Assembly (NCBI RefSeq): GCF_014262665.1
Contig: NZ_CP046883.1
Coordinates: 1,240,001-1,304,000 of the forward strand
From: Corynebacterium anserum
GTDB taxonomy: Bacteria; Actinomycetota; Actinomycetes; Mycobacteriales; Mycobacteriaceae
Direction: 5' to 3'
DNA length: 64,000 nucleotides
Part shown: positions 1 through 8,071 of the stretch, piece by piece
How positions within the stretch are numbered: the stretch's first letter is position 1
Layout: each line of letters begins with the position of its first letter
The notes under the pieces: generated by a model
What the model saw: the letters and a program-made list of their open reading frames with translations, nothing else
What the model was told of the DNA's origin: nothing
Database searches by the model: none
Position numbers and translations under genes: made by a program

Positions 1-1
1 G

Positions 2-376
2 TTGGCGGCTCTACTCTGGTGGCGCACCTCATTTATTCACGCTGCAGTGCACTCCATGGTGATATTCTCCGCAGTGGCATTCGCCATCCTACTGACAATG
101 ACTACCAAGGTCAGCGACATGATGGACACCTTGGAACATGCGCTTCATCCCTTAAAAAGGTGGGGCGTACCCGTTGAATCCATCTCCTTAGCGATGTCGC
201 TGACGATGCGGCTCATCCCCCTACAGATGCAGACGGTCAACGAGGTTCTCGATGCACGAAAAGCCCGCGGCGGAGGCGCGTCAATCGTGGCTTTTGGCGT
301 ACCGGTGATTGTGCGTTCCCTCCTGCGGGCTAAAGCAATTGGTGAGGCTCTCATGAGCCGCGGCGTCGGAGACTAA
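2..376 (+). CDS. bioN: BioN-like energy-coupling factor (ECF) transporter transmembrane protein, 5'-partial
   Basis: This is the C-terminal part of an EcfT/CbiQ-type membrane subunit, which couples the ATPase and the substrate-binding S component of an ECF vitamin importer. The reading frame is open to the window edge, so the true start lies upstream. Hydrophobic segments fill roughly the first 40 residues. The family's coupling motifs appear as DARKARGGG near residue 86 and SRGVGD at the very end. The assignment to biotin (BioN) rests on position: in Corynebacterium bioYMN lies next to pspA. The stop codon overlaps the stop of the convergent pspA gene by 4 bp. A cobalt or other vitamin ECF subunit is possible, but context favours biotin. 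Confidence 0.8.
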   Translation: MAALLWWRTSFIHAAVHSMVIFSAVAFAILLTMTTKVSDMMDTLEHALHPLKRWGVPVESISLAMSLTMRLIPLQMQTVNEVLDARKARGGGASIVAFGVPVIVRSLLRAKAIGEALMSRGVGD

Positions 377-1194
377 GACTCTTCACGCAACTCCCGCATA
401 CGCTGTGCAACAGGGTCATCCGCAACTTCATCCTTCTTCGATTGAGAATCCGGAGACGCCGAAATTTGATGCTGTGTGGCATTCATTTCCGAACGGAGCT
501 GTTCCAGGCGAGAATGACCAGCCAGTTGGACACTAGCTTGCTCCACTTCCATCATGCGATTTTGTACAGAACTCTGAGCCAGCTCAGCCTGACCCAGGGC
601 GTTCGCGTAGCGAGACTCAATCTTCTCCCGAATCTGATCCAGATTTGGACCGGAGGCGGTCGTGAGCGAATCCATCGAAGTGAGTGTCTCAGCCACCTGC
701 TCTTGCATCTTCGCCTGCTCCAGTTGGCTCAGCAGCTTGGTGCGCTCAGCAGTTTTCTGCTGAAGTTGCATGGCGTTACGCTCCACAGCCTGACGCGCTT
801 GCTCTGCGCTGTGCAACGACTGATCGTGCATGACCTTCAGATCTTCGACATTTTGCTCCGCGGTGACCAATTGCGCAGCGAAAGCCTCCGCGGCGTTCTC
901 GTACTCAGTGGCTTTTTGTGTATCGCCCTCAGTGCGTGCCTTATCCGCCAGTTGCAACGCGTTCTTAGTACGGGCTTGGAGGTTCTCAATATCCTCTAGA
1001 CCACGGTTAAGCTTCATCTCCAACTGACGCTGATTGCCAATTACCGCGGCAGCCTGCTGGGACAACGCCTTATGCTGACGCTGAGCTTCCTGGATGGCCT
1101 GCTCAATTTGAATCTTTGGATCTGCGTTTTCCTCAATCTTGCTGTCGAACATGGCCATGAGGTACTTCCAGCCCTTGGATAAAGGGTTCGCCAT
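373..1194 (-). CDS. pspA: PspA/IM30 (phage-shock protein A) family protein
   Basis: A 273-residue, almost entirely helical, charged protein of the PspA/Vipp1/ESCRT-III family. These bind the inner face of the cytoplasmic membrane and protect it under envelope stress. The amphipathic N-terminus ([20 protein letters not shown]) is followed by about 200 residues of Gln/Glu/Ala-rich coiled coil. The C-terminal tail is polar. I chose the ATG at 1194 because AAGGAG lies 6 nt upstream; the frame stays open 14 codons further without a good ribosome site. It follows clgR by about 90 bp, the same pairing as clgR-Rv2744c in mycobacteria. The mycobacterial partner genes that follow (Rv2743c, Rv2742c) are absent here; a convergent ECF gene comes next. 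Confidence 0.9.
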   Translation of the reverse strand: MANPLSKGWKYLMAMFDSKIEENADPKIQIEQAIQEAQRQHKALSQQAAAVIGNQRQLEMKLNRGLEDIENLQARTKNALQLADKARTEGDTQKATEYENAAEAFAAQLVTAEQNVEDLKVMHDQSLHSAEQARQAVERNAMQLQQKTAERTKLLSQLEQAKMQEQVAETLTSMDSLTTASGPNLDQIREKIESRYANALGQAELAQSSVQNRMMEVEQASVQLAGHSRLEQLRSEMNATQHQISASPDSQSKKDEVADDPVAQRMRELREES

Positions 1195-1284
1195 TGAATA
1201 CTCCTTGTAGAAAACGTGCACGGTGAGTTGGCGCACGCTCGATCGTCATACGGTTAATTCTTAAACATCCGGCCTCACGCAGGT

Positions 1285-1659
1285 CTACCGTGACGTGTTC
1301 ACCGGCACCATCGACGCAGCTAGTTCCGCGGCCGCTGCGTCCAAAGCCATCATGGATGCTGCCTCTAAAATGACAGAAGCAACCGAAACTCCCATAGCGT
1401 GGCAAACACTCGCCAGAAGTTCGGAGGAAACTTCCTTTCGCCCACGCTCCAACTCGGACAAGTAGCCAGGGCTTACGCTGGCTACTTGTGCGAGTTCGCG
1501 CAGCGTGAATCCACTCTGGGAACGAAACTCTTTAAGGGTTGCACCGAGCGCCTCGCGCAACAGCGGCTCTTTGCCAGACAGATTGAACGAAGCAGCACGC
1601 ACCTGGGAATCGGAGACATCGCTTTGAGCGGCATCTCTCACAATTGTTTGTTGTGTCAT
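1285..1659 (-). CDS. clgR: ClgR, XRE-family transcriptional activator of Clp protease genes
   Basis: A 124-residue DNA-binding protein with a Cro/CI helix-turn-helix at about residues 45-85 (TLRELAQVASVSPGYLSELE). The motif and its place between cinA and pspA identify ClgR, which in actinobacteria activates clpP, clpC and stress genes and is itself degraded by ClpCP. The C-terminal tail is Ala-rich (LDAAAAELAASM). GTG (1662) and ATG (1659) are adjacent in frame; I used the ATG because a GGGA lies 6 nt before it. The short gap to cinA holds a SigH-like promoter, listed separately, which agrees with the known SigH dependence of clgR in C. glutamicum. Confidence 0.9.
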   Translation of the reverse strand: MTQQTIVRDAAQSDVSDSQVRAASFNLSGKEPLLREALGATLKEFRSQSGFTLRELAQVASVSPGYLSELERGRKEVSSELLASVCHAMGVSVASVILEAASMMALDAAAAELAASMVPVNTSR

Positions 1660-1697
1660 CACTCATCCCAACGGATTAACCCACTGATTTGTTCCCC
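1660..1697 (-). promoter_or_regulatory. Candidate SigH-type promoter of clgR
   Basis: On the minus strand GGGAAC (1696-1691) and GTT (1672-1670) are separated by exactly 18 nt. This matches the corynebacterial SigH pattern GGAAT/C...GTT. The expected transcription start falls on or next to the clgR start codon, so the message would be leaderless or nearly so. The promoter assignment is inference from motif and spacing. Confidence 0.6.
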
Positions 1698-1703
1698 GCT
1701 ATC

Positions 1704-2231
1704 CTAACTTTTTATCGTACGCAACGCTGCAACCAGCGCCTCATTCACAGCTTGTAAACGGATAACTTGCCGTGCACTCTCAGAATCCATAGAATCCGCA
1801 CGTTGTGAGGCACACATCGTGTAAACACCGCCTTCTCCCCTGTAACTCACCCCGATAAAGACATCACCGACGGGATGCCCATCCTGAGGATCCGGCCCAG
1901 CCACCCCTGTCAGACCAAGACCTAGATCCGCTCCGCAACGACGCGCGGCTCCCGCGGCCAGTTCGATCGCAACGCCAGGATCCACCGCCCCAACCTGTTT
2001 GAGAAGAGAAGCCGACACACCAGCTAAGTCGTGTTTCAGCTCCGTGGCATACACTACAAGGCCACCCCGCAATACCGAGCTGGCCCCAGGAATATCAGCA
2101 ATGGTTGCGGCACACAAACCGGCAGTCAACGATTCAGCCGTGGCCACAGTAAGACCTTTAGCGCGGCAGAGTTGTACCAATTCTCGGCTCAGGGATCGCC
2201 CCTGGTTGCGGAGTTGTTCACTCAAATTCAT
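1704..2231 (-). CDS. cinA: CinA C-terminal domain protein (nicotinamide-nucleotide amidohydrolase PncC type)
   Basis: A 175-residue stand-alone CinA C-terminal domain, the deamidase that recycles nicotinamide mononucleotide to nicotinic acid mononucleotide in the pyridine nucleotide cycle. Characteristic motifs are TAESLTAGL near residue 33 and TGVAGPDPQDGHPVGDVFIG near residue 110. The N-terminal COG1058 domain of full-length CinA is missing, as is usual in this genus. The frame can begin with TTG at 2237, but ATG at 2231 has a better-placed GGTGA. It lies 26 bp after pgsA2 and 41 bp before clgR, so it is probably read with pgsA2. The name refers to competence induction in other bacteria; no competence role is implied. 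Confidence 0.9.
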   Translation of the reverse strand: MNLSEQLRNQGRSLSRELVQLCRAKGLTVATAESLTAGLCAATIADIPGASSVLRGGLVVYATELKHDLAGVSASLLKQVGAVDPGVAIELAAGAARRCGADLGLGLTGVAGPDPQDGHPVGDVFIGVSYRGEGGVYTMCASQRADSMDSESARQVIRLQAVNEALVAALRTIKS

Positions 2232-2257
2232 CTGCAATAATCACCGGTGAGCACGGG

Positions 2258-2872
2258 CTACTGTTTCTTGCTGTCTACGATGTATTGAACACCAGTGACG
2301 ACGGTGACCAATAGCGCGGCGGCCATAAAGAGATGCGCAATCCACGTAACTACCCCCGCAATAGGCAGGATGTACCAAGCCACAGCTGCAGTCTGCAAAA
2401 CAGTTTTTAGCTTGCCGCCCTTAGACGCTGGCACCACTAATCCTCGCCGAGCCAAGACCATTCGCCACAACGTGATTCCTAGCTCACGTATCACGATGAT
2501 TGCGGTGACCCACCACCACAACTCCCCCAAGAGGTTCAGGCTGAGCAGGGCGGCAATCATCAGTGCCTTGTCCGCGATGGGATCAGCTAGTTTGCCGAAA
2601 TCGGTGATAACTGAGTACTTGCGCGCCAAAAAACCGTCAAGCTGATCGGTCAACATCAGCAAGCAAAAAGCCACAAGAGCCCACCAACGGTGGGTATAGG
2701 AGGCGCCGAAGCCGTCACGCCACCCCTCTGTGGTGAGGATCAGCCAGAGGAAAACAGGGATGAACACAATGCGTATCGTGGTCAACACATTAGGCATGCT
2801 GGTCTTGCGAACCAATGTTCCAAACGTGGACGCCTCACCGTGCGTCCCTGCCGAACCCTCAGTCTTACTCAC
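2258..2872 (-). CDS. pgsA2: CDP-alcohol phosphatidyltransferase, PgsA2 (phosphatidylglycerophosphate synthase type)
   Basis: An integral membrane enzyme that joins CDP-diacylglycerol to an alcohol, probably glycerol 3-phosphate, in phospholipid synthesis. The family signature D-x2-D-G-x2-A-R-x8-G-x3-D-x3-D is complete at about residues 76-101 (DQLDGFLAR ... GKLADPIAD). About five hydrophobic segments surround it. The start is GTG at 2872, 5 bp after the terC stop, so translation may be coupled to terC. The first 25 residues are polar and variable. The exact acceptor (glycerol phosphate or another alcohol) cannot be read from the motif alone. Confidence 0.88.
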   Translation of the reverse strand: MSKTEGSAGTHGEASTFGTLVRKTSMPNVLTTIRIVFIPVFLWLILTTEGWRDGFGASYTHRWWALVAFCLLMLTDQLDGFLARKYSVITDFGKLADPIADKALMIAALLSLNLLGELWWWVTAIIVIRELGITLWRMVLARRGLVVPASKGGKLKTVLQTAAVAWYILPIAGVVTWIAHLFMAAALLVTVVTGVQYIVDSKKQ

Positions 2873-2877
2873 GGTGA

Positions 2878-3987
2878 CTACTCTACCGAAGCATCGGCTC
2901 GGGCACCGTTGACGGTCGTGCTTTGAGCATTGCTCTGCTCAGTGTTTCCTTTCATCTCTTTATCCAAACCTGCAGTCGGTTCCTGAGCGTTCTTTTCCGC
3001 TTCCAGGCGGTTACCTACCGTCAGAGATAGGAAGGTAGTGAGTAGCAAAATCCCGAGGATCACAACCAGGGACAGCTCCACCGGAACCTCGAAAACCGTG
3101 ACGTTTTCTCCACCATTGATGAACGGAAGTTTGTTCTCATGCAAAGCATGAAGCAACAATTTCACACCGATGAACGCCAAAATTAACGAAAGTCCATAGG
3201 ACAGGTACACGAGCTTATCGAGGAGTCCATCCAGCAGGAAGTAGAGCTGACGTAGTCCCAGCAAGGCAAAGGCATTCGTTGTGAAGACCACGTAAGGTTC
3301 TTGAGTAATGCCGTAGATAGCAGGGATGGAATCGAGTGCAAAGAGGACATCCACAAATCCAATAGCTAGCAAGGCAACAAATAGTGGCGTCAATACACGT
3401 TTGCCGTCTTTCTTAAAGGAAAGCTTGTCTCCGTGGTAGTCATCGTGAACCGGGACAACTTTGCGGATCATCTTCACCACAAACATGTCGTTCGGATCAG
3501 TTTCTTCCTTATCGGAAATCTCATCCCAGAGAAGTTTTCCAGCGGTCCACAGAAGAAAGATACCGAAAATGTAGAAGACGTCGGACCACAATTCGATAAC
3601 TGCAGCACCGGCTATAATGAAAATTAAACGCAATAACAAAGCGATGGCAATGCCAATGAGCAACACTTTTTGCTGGTACTTACGAGGTACCTTAAAGCTC
3701 GTCATGATAAGCGCGAAGACGAAAAGGTTATCTATACTCAGAGCTTTTTCGGTCACGTACCCAGTGAAGAACTCTATGCCGTGCTGGTGAGGATTGCCCG
3801 GCTCGCCCCAAGTAGCCCAGAGGAATAGCCCGAACAGACAGGCGAGGCCAATATAGAACAGCGACCACCCGGCGGATTCCTTAATAGATGGCTCGTGCGG
3901 CGTACGCACATGTGAAAAGAAATCGAAGATGAAGAAACCGGCGATCACCACGATGGTGAGAGCCCAGACAAAACCATTAACTTCCAT
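2878..3987 (-). CDS. terC: TerC/Alx family membrane protein, probable manganese exporter
   Basis: A 369-residue polytopic protein of the TerC family. Members Alx and MeeF/MeeY export manganese or load it into secreted enzymes. Some eight or nine membrane helices are visible. The two acidic intramembrane motifs of the family are present, TEKALSIDNLFVF near residue 80 and DVLFALDSIPA near residue 212, including the conserved Asp residues thought to bind metal. The last 45 residues are a hydrophilic tail. ATG at 3987 follows GGAGGT by 7 nt. That ribosome site is inside an inverted repeat belonging to a candidate Mn2+ riboswitch, which supports a manganese role over tellurite resistance. The pgsA2 gene follows 5 bp later. 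Confidence 0.9.
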   Translation of the reverse strand: MEVNGFVWALTIVVIAGFFIFDFFSHVRTPHEPSIKESAGWSLFYIGLACLFGLFLWATWGEPGNPHQHGIEFFTGYVTEKALSIDNLFVFALIMTSFKVPRKYQQKVLLIGIAIALLLRLIFIIAGAAVIELWSDVFYIFGIFLLWTAGKLLWDEISDKEETDPNDMFVVKMIRKVVPVHDDYHGDKLSFKKDGKRVLTPLFVALLAIGFVDVLFALDSIPAIYGITQEPYVVFTTNAFALLGLRQLYFLLDGLLDKLVYLSYGLSLILAFIGVKLLLHALHENKLPFINGGENVTVFEVPVELSLVVILGILLLTTFLSLTVGNRLEAEKNAQEPTAGLDKEMKGNTEQSNAQSTTVNGARADASVE

Positions 3988-4141
3988 GATAAAGACCTCC
4001 GGTCTTTGACGACGACAAAAAACCGGAGGTCTCCCCCACTAGCTAAAAAGCTAGCCGGCAGAACCGGGGCCACAATGTGTCTGCACAATGTGCGCAACCG
4101 TGTTGACGATTCTTGCCGTAAGGGTGGGGTACTCCCCTCCA
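3988..4141 (-). promoter_or_regulatory. Candidate yybP-ykoY (Mn2+) riboswitch controlling terC translation
   Basis: The leader between ftsK and terC carries the yybP-ykoY hallmarks. GGAGG (4140-4136) runs into GGGGAGTA (4137-4130), and GAGAC (4033-4029) leads into CCTCC (4029-4025), so GGAGG and CCTCC can close a P1 helix. An internal CTAGCT/AGCTAG hairpin (4054-4039) lies just before it. AGACCTCCGG (4032-4023) is also perfectly complementary to CCGGAGGTCT (4002-3993), which contains the terC ribosome site 7 nt before the ATG. The two pairings are mutually exclusive. When metal stabilises P1 the ribosome site is freed, an ON switch. The family call is by eye from conserved loops. Confidence 0.75.
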
Positions 4142-4176
4142 CCAGTCCCACTGTACATGGGATTGAGCGCGAGCGT

Positions 4177-7100
4177 TTAGAACGCGCCGGCTGGTGGATG
4201 TGCCTGAACGATGCGAGTCCCGTCACGGCCCGATTCTCCCGTGCGGCCTGCGGTTCCATTGGAATCAGTACCACTACCTTCGTCAATCGGAGCGTCAGTG
4301 GCAGACTCCTCCACCGCCACATCCTTCGGCGCGTCCTCCGGCTTAGCTCCCTTAATCATCCAGATAATTGTTTCAAGTTCTTCCGGCTTCACCAACACTT
4401 CGCGCGCCTTAGAGCCCTCCGATGGGCCTACTACCCCTCGGGTTTCCATCAGGTCCATGAGACGACCTGCCTTGGCAAATCCGATGCGTAGTTTGCGCTG
4501 CAACATAGACGTGGAGCCAAACTGGCTGGTTACGACGAGCTCTACGGCCTGGAGCAGATCCTCCATATCATTGCCAATATCAGAGTCAATGTCCTTTTTC
4601 GCCTCAGCCGTCTTGTCATCGGTCACACCCTCTGTATAGTTCGGCTGGGCTTGTTCCTTCACCGCATCGACAACTGCTTGTACCTCGTCGTCCGTCACAA
4701 ACGCCCCCTGCAGACGCTGAGGTTTTCCAGCTCCCTGAGGGATGAATAGTCCATCGCCCATGCCAATGAGCTTTTCAGCGCCTGCTTGATCCAAAATCAC
4801 GCGGGAATCAGTCAAAGAACTGGTGGCAAATGCCAAACGGGATGGCACATTCGTCTTGATCAACCCAGTCACTACGTCCACAGAAGGGCGCTGGGTAGCT
4901 AGTACAAGGTGAATACCCGCTGCCCGCGCCTTTTGGGTGATGCGCACAATCGCATCTTCAATCTCTTTCGGAGCGGTCATCATTAGATCGGCCAACTCAT
5001 CGACGACGCAGACAATGTACGGATACGGGCGGTATTCGCGTTCACTGCCCAACGGCGTAGTGATCTCGCCAGATTTAACTTTCCGGTTGAAATCTTTGAT
5101 GTGGCGCACGCGGCAAGACTTCATGTCCATGTACCGCTGTTCCATCTCTTCGACCAACCAGGTCAGAGCGGCGGCTGCCTTCTTAGGCTGCGTAATGATC
5201 GGCGTAATCAGGTGGGCAATGCCCTCATAAGGTGTGAGCTCAACCATTTTTGGATCCACCAAAATGAGCCGCACTTCATCAGGGGTGGCGCGAGTAAGCA
5301 AGCTAACGAGCATGGAGTTAACGAAAGCCGACTTACCGGACCCGGTAGAACCCGCAACCAAAAGATGGGGCATCTTTTGGATCGAGTGAGCCACAAAGTC
5401 ACCCTCAATGTCTTTTCCTAGGCCGATGAGCATTGGATCATGGTCGGCGACAACCTTTGGGGCATGAAGGACATCTCCCAAACGCACTAATTCACGGTCA
5501 GTGTTTGGCACCTCGATACCGACCGCAGACTTTCCCGGAATAGGCGTCAATAAGCGTACGTTATCGTTCGCCACGGCATAGGCGATGTTCGACTGCAAGT
5601 TAGTGATCTTGGAGACCTTCACTCCCGGACCCAGCTCGATTTCATATCGAGTGACAGTTGGTCCTCGAGAAAAACCAGTCACCGTGGCATCGACTTTAAA
5701 TTCCTCAAACACGTCTGTAATCGCTTCGATCATTCGATCATTCGCCTTGGAGCGTGTCTTAGGAGCCTCACCAGGGACCAACAAATCGGTTGAAGGTAAC
5801 GCGTATTCGCCCTCAGGTTTCCGAGCGATGACCCCACTGTCCTTTGGTTCGGTCTCTGATTTCGGGGTGGATGCAGGTACAGCAGAGGCGTCTATTCCGG
5901 ATCGGGCGATAATCGCTTGGCGAACAGCCTCCCGCGATCCCTCCACTGGATCATTCTTAGCTCTGGGAGCGTCATTCCTGCCTGCCTTCTTGCCCGCCGC
6001 CGCAGTGTCTTTCGCTGTCTTCATGGCTGCCATCGAAGCGTTGCGGGTCAGTGGTTGATTACCCTGCGCGGATGAAGCGTGACAGACATCATCATCCAGC
6101 AGCTCAGCCACGTCATCCAGCGGTGCAGCGGAGGCTTGTGCGCTCCCTACTTTTCTGCGGGTGTTACGCCGCCGCGGTTTTTGTGATTCCCCGGATTCGG
6201 TCCGCAGCTCTGGTTCCGATTCATAGTTCGACGCCGCCCTGCCGGTAGGCAGCACCTTGGTCTGTTGCTGCGGATCGATGGGATAGTTGTCCATAGGGCT
6301 CGAGGACAGGGTGCGTCGAGGACGTGAGGCTCGACCACCACTCGCAGGACGATCTTCTTCTATCGCGCGCTCGATTTCTTCATCGACATCTCCATAAGCG
6401 TCGTCCTGATCCTGGTTTTCACGCCGCGCAGTGGAATCCGCATAGAGTCCTACCCCCAACCAATCACGGACTGCACCATACACCTGAGCGATAGTTAAGC
6501 CCGTAAGCTGGAGCGCTCCATAGAACACGAGGAGGATGAGTAATGGGATAGCGAGGTATTGGGAGAATCCCACCACCATCGGCGTGCCAACAATCTGTCC
6601 AATTACTCCGCCTGCCGCGGCTCGACCAACGGTGTCCGTCGGTAAACCAGCAAAAATGTGAATCATTCCCAACGTCGCGGCGATGATCAACACTGAACCC
6701 AACCATAATCTGCGAGTGGAGTGCTGCGTGGTGCTTACGCCCACCATCAATACCCATGCGCCGAATACGAGAATGACAGGAACTACCATTGCGCCTGCAC
6801 CGACGAACCACTGGAGCAGGTTGGCTATGCCGTTACCCACTGCGCCGCCGACTTTGAACCACAGAGTTCCAGCCAAAATAATGGCGAAAGCAAAGAGAGC
6901 GATCGCCGAGCCGTCAGCTCCGCCTCCAATACGCACCCGCTCTATGAAGTCGGTACCGTCTTCCTGGGAGTCTGGAGATTCCATAACTTCCGTCGGAGTA
7001 TCCATATCCTCCTCGTAGTAGTTATCAGAACCGTGATCGCTTGATGCAAAACGCCGAGTGAGCCCTCCGATTCCCCGGGCAGCACCAGAGAAAATGGATC

Positions 7101-7293
7101 CCAAAGAACTACCGACAGCACCAAATGCGCTACCCGTACGCTCAAATTCAGGGTCATGGCGCGAGGTGCTACGGCGAGCCTGTGGACGCGTCGACCGTGG
7201 TCCAACACCGTGGGCAGTTCGCCGCGCGGTAGAACGCGGAGAACTACCTGATCGGCTGGACGTGCGATTACGCGAGCGACTCGAGACAGACAT
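4177..7293 (-). CDS. ftsK: FtsK/SpoIIIE DNA translocase
   Basis: A septum-anchored DNA pump of about 1,038 residues that clears and resolves chromosome ends at division. Order: a basic Ser/Arg-rich start (residues 1-60), an acidic linker, four membrane helices (about 130-275), a long low-complexity linker (280-520), the RecA-like motor, and a winged-helix gamma domain near 900-965 ([20 protein letters not shown]). The motor has Walker [10 protein letters not shown] near 650, Walker [12 protein letters not shown] near 680, and [11 protein letters not shown] roughly 60-residue Asp/Thr/Gly-rich tail follows gamma. ATG at 7293 was chosen; GTG at 7302 is also in frame and neither has a clear ribosome site. 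XerC is encoded in the same window. Confidence 0.95.
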   Translation of the reverse strand: MSVSSRSRNRTSSRSGSSPRSTARRTAHGVGPRSTRPQARRSTSRHDPEFERTGSAFGAVGSSLGSIFSGAARGIGGLTRRFASSDHGSDNYYEEDMDTPTEVMESPDSQEDGTDFIERVRIGGGADGSAIALFAFAIILAGTLWFKVGGAVGNGIANLLQWFVGAGAMVVPVILVFGAWVLMVGVSTTQHSTRRLWLGSVLIIAATLGMIHIFAGLPTDTVGRAAAGGVIGQIVGTPMVVGFSQYLAIPLLILLVFYGALQLTGLTIAQVYGAVRDWLGVGLYADSTARRENQDQDDAYGDVDEEIERAIEEDRPASGGRASRPRRTLSSSPMDNYPIDPQQQTKVLPTGRAASNYESEPELRTESGESQKPRRRNTRRKVGSAQASAAPLDDVAELLDDDVCHASSAQGNQPLTRNASMAAMKTAKDTAAAGKKAGRNDAPRAKNDPVEGSREAVRQAIIARSGIDASAVPASTPKSETEPKDSGVIARKPEGEYALPSTDLLVPGEAPKTRSKANDRMIEAITDVFEEFKVDATVTGFSRGPTVTRYEIELGPGVKVSKITNLQSNIAYAVANDNVRLLTPIPGKSAVGIEVPNTDRELVRLGDVLHAPKVVADHDPMLIGLGKDIEGDFVAHSIQKMPHLLVAGSTGSGKSAFVNSMLVSLLTRATPDEVRLILVDPKMVELTPYEGIAHLITPIITQPKKAAAALTWLVEEMEQRYMDMKSCRVRHIKDFNRKVKSGEITTPLGSEREYRPYPYIVCVVDELADLMMTAPKEIEDAIVRITQKARAAGIHLVLATQRPSVDVVTGLIKTNVPSRLAFATSSLTDSRVILDQAGAEKLIGMGDGLFIPQGAGKPQRLQGAFVTDDEVQAVVDAVKEQAQPNYTEGVTDDKTAEAKKDIDSDIGNDMEDLLQAVELVVTSQFGSTSMLQRKLRIGFAKAGRLMDLMETRGVVGPSEGSKAREVLVKPEELETIIWMIKGAKPEDAPKDVAVEESATDAPIDEGSGTDSNGTAGRTGESGRDGTRIVQAHPPAGAF

Positions 7294-7357
7294 AGCGCCC
7301 ACTCTAGTCGCTCAAATAACACCAGTCACATTTAAAACACGCGCCTCAGGAATAATT

Positions 7358-8044
7358 TTAGAGAATACGGCGGTGAATTTTTTCTCTCGCCCCCGGTTGC
7401 GATTCGGTGATCTCGACGTGAGCCGCAGAGTCCCGGCCGTAAAGCCACAGCAGCAATTCCCCGGCGTCACCTCGGACACGTACTTCTTCAGCGGTATGAG
7501 CTCCAGCATGCTGAATGTCCGGCTCGGAACTTGCGGCGTCGGTTCTTTCTAACACCACATGCACCTTCGCATTGCGTAAGAACACGCGTGCAATCTGGGA
7601 AACAACCCGCCACAAATCGTCCCGAAGCGTGCGGTTTAGATCACGAGGAACACCCTGGCCTCCCCCGCGCCGCACATCCTCATGGTGAATGAAATTCTCG
7701 GCAAGGTTCACAAAAGAATCCATATAACGCATCGGATTCCACTTCGGCGGCCCCTGGCGATAATCCTCCACGATAGAAGCGTAATCACTGGACTCAATAT
7801 CGCGAGATACATCGCCCAGGTGTTTACGCAGTCCTTTGATGAACATGCCTGCTGCCGCATCCGGCCGGTATTCACGGACGACGAGATGCACAGCGAGATC
7901 ACGAGTGGTCCATCCCTCACACAAGGTTGGTGCATCGGGACCAACGGATAGCAAAAGGCTCGCAAGAGCTGCGCGCTCTGCCTGAGCGCTCGTCAGCTGC
8001 TTGCGAGCCGGCTGTTGCCAATGGGAATTCTGCTCGGAGGTCAT
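7358..8044 (-). CDS. TIGR03085-type protein, DinB-like/mycothiol maleylpyruvate isomerase N-terminal fold
   Basis: A 228-residue soluble protein. LCEGWTTRDLAVHLVVREYRP at about residues 41-60 is the signature of the actinobacterial mycothiol-dependent isomerase/DinB-like superfamily, where the His acts in metal binding. A second candidate ligand pair is ENFIHHEDVRRG near residue 115. This class is restricted to actinobacteria and its substrate is unknown; mycothiol use is inferred from the fold. The gene lies between rnj and ftsK, about 28 bp downstream of the rnj stop, so it may be in the same transcript. ATG at 8044. Family membership is fairly sure, function is not. Confidence 0.8.
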   Translation of the reverse strand: MTSEQNSHWQQPARKQLTSAQAERAALASLLLSVGPDAPTLCEGWTTRDLAVHLVVREYRPDAAAGMFIKGLRKHLGDVSRDIESSDYASIVEDYRQGPPKWNPMRYMDSFVNLAENFIHHEDVRRGGGQGVPRDLNRTLRDDLWRVVSQIARVFLRNAKVHVVLERTDAASSEPDIQHAGAHTAEEVRVRGDAGELLLWLYGRDSAAHVEITESQPGAREKIHRRIL

Positions 8045-8071
8045 ACTCCTCTACACTAGCGCAGGAACCGC

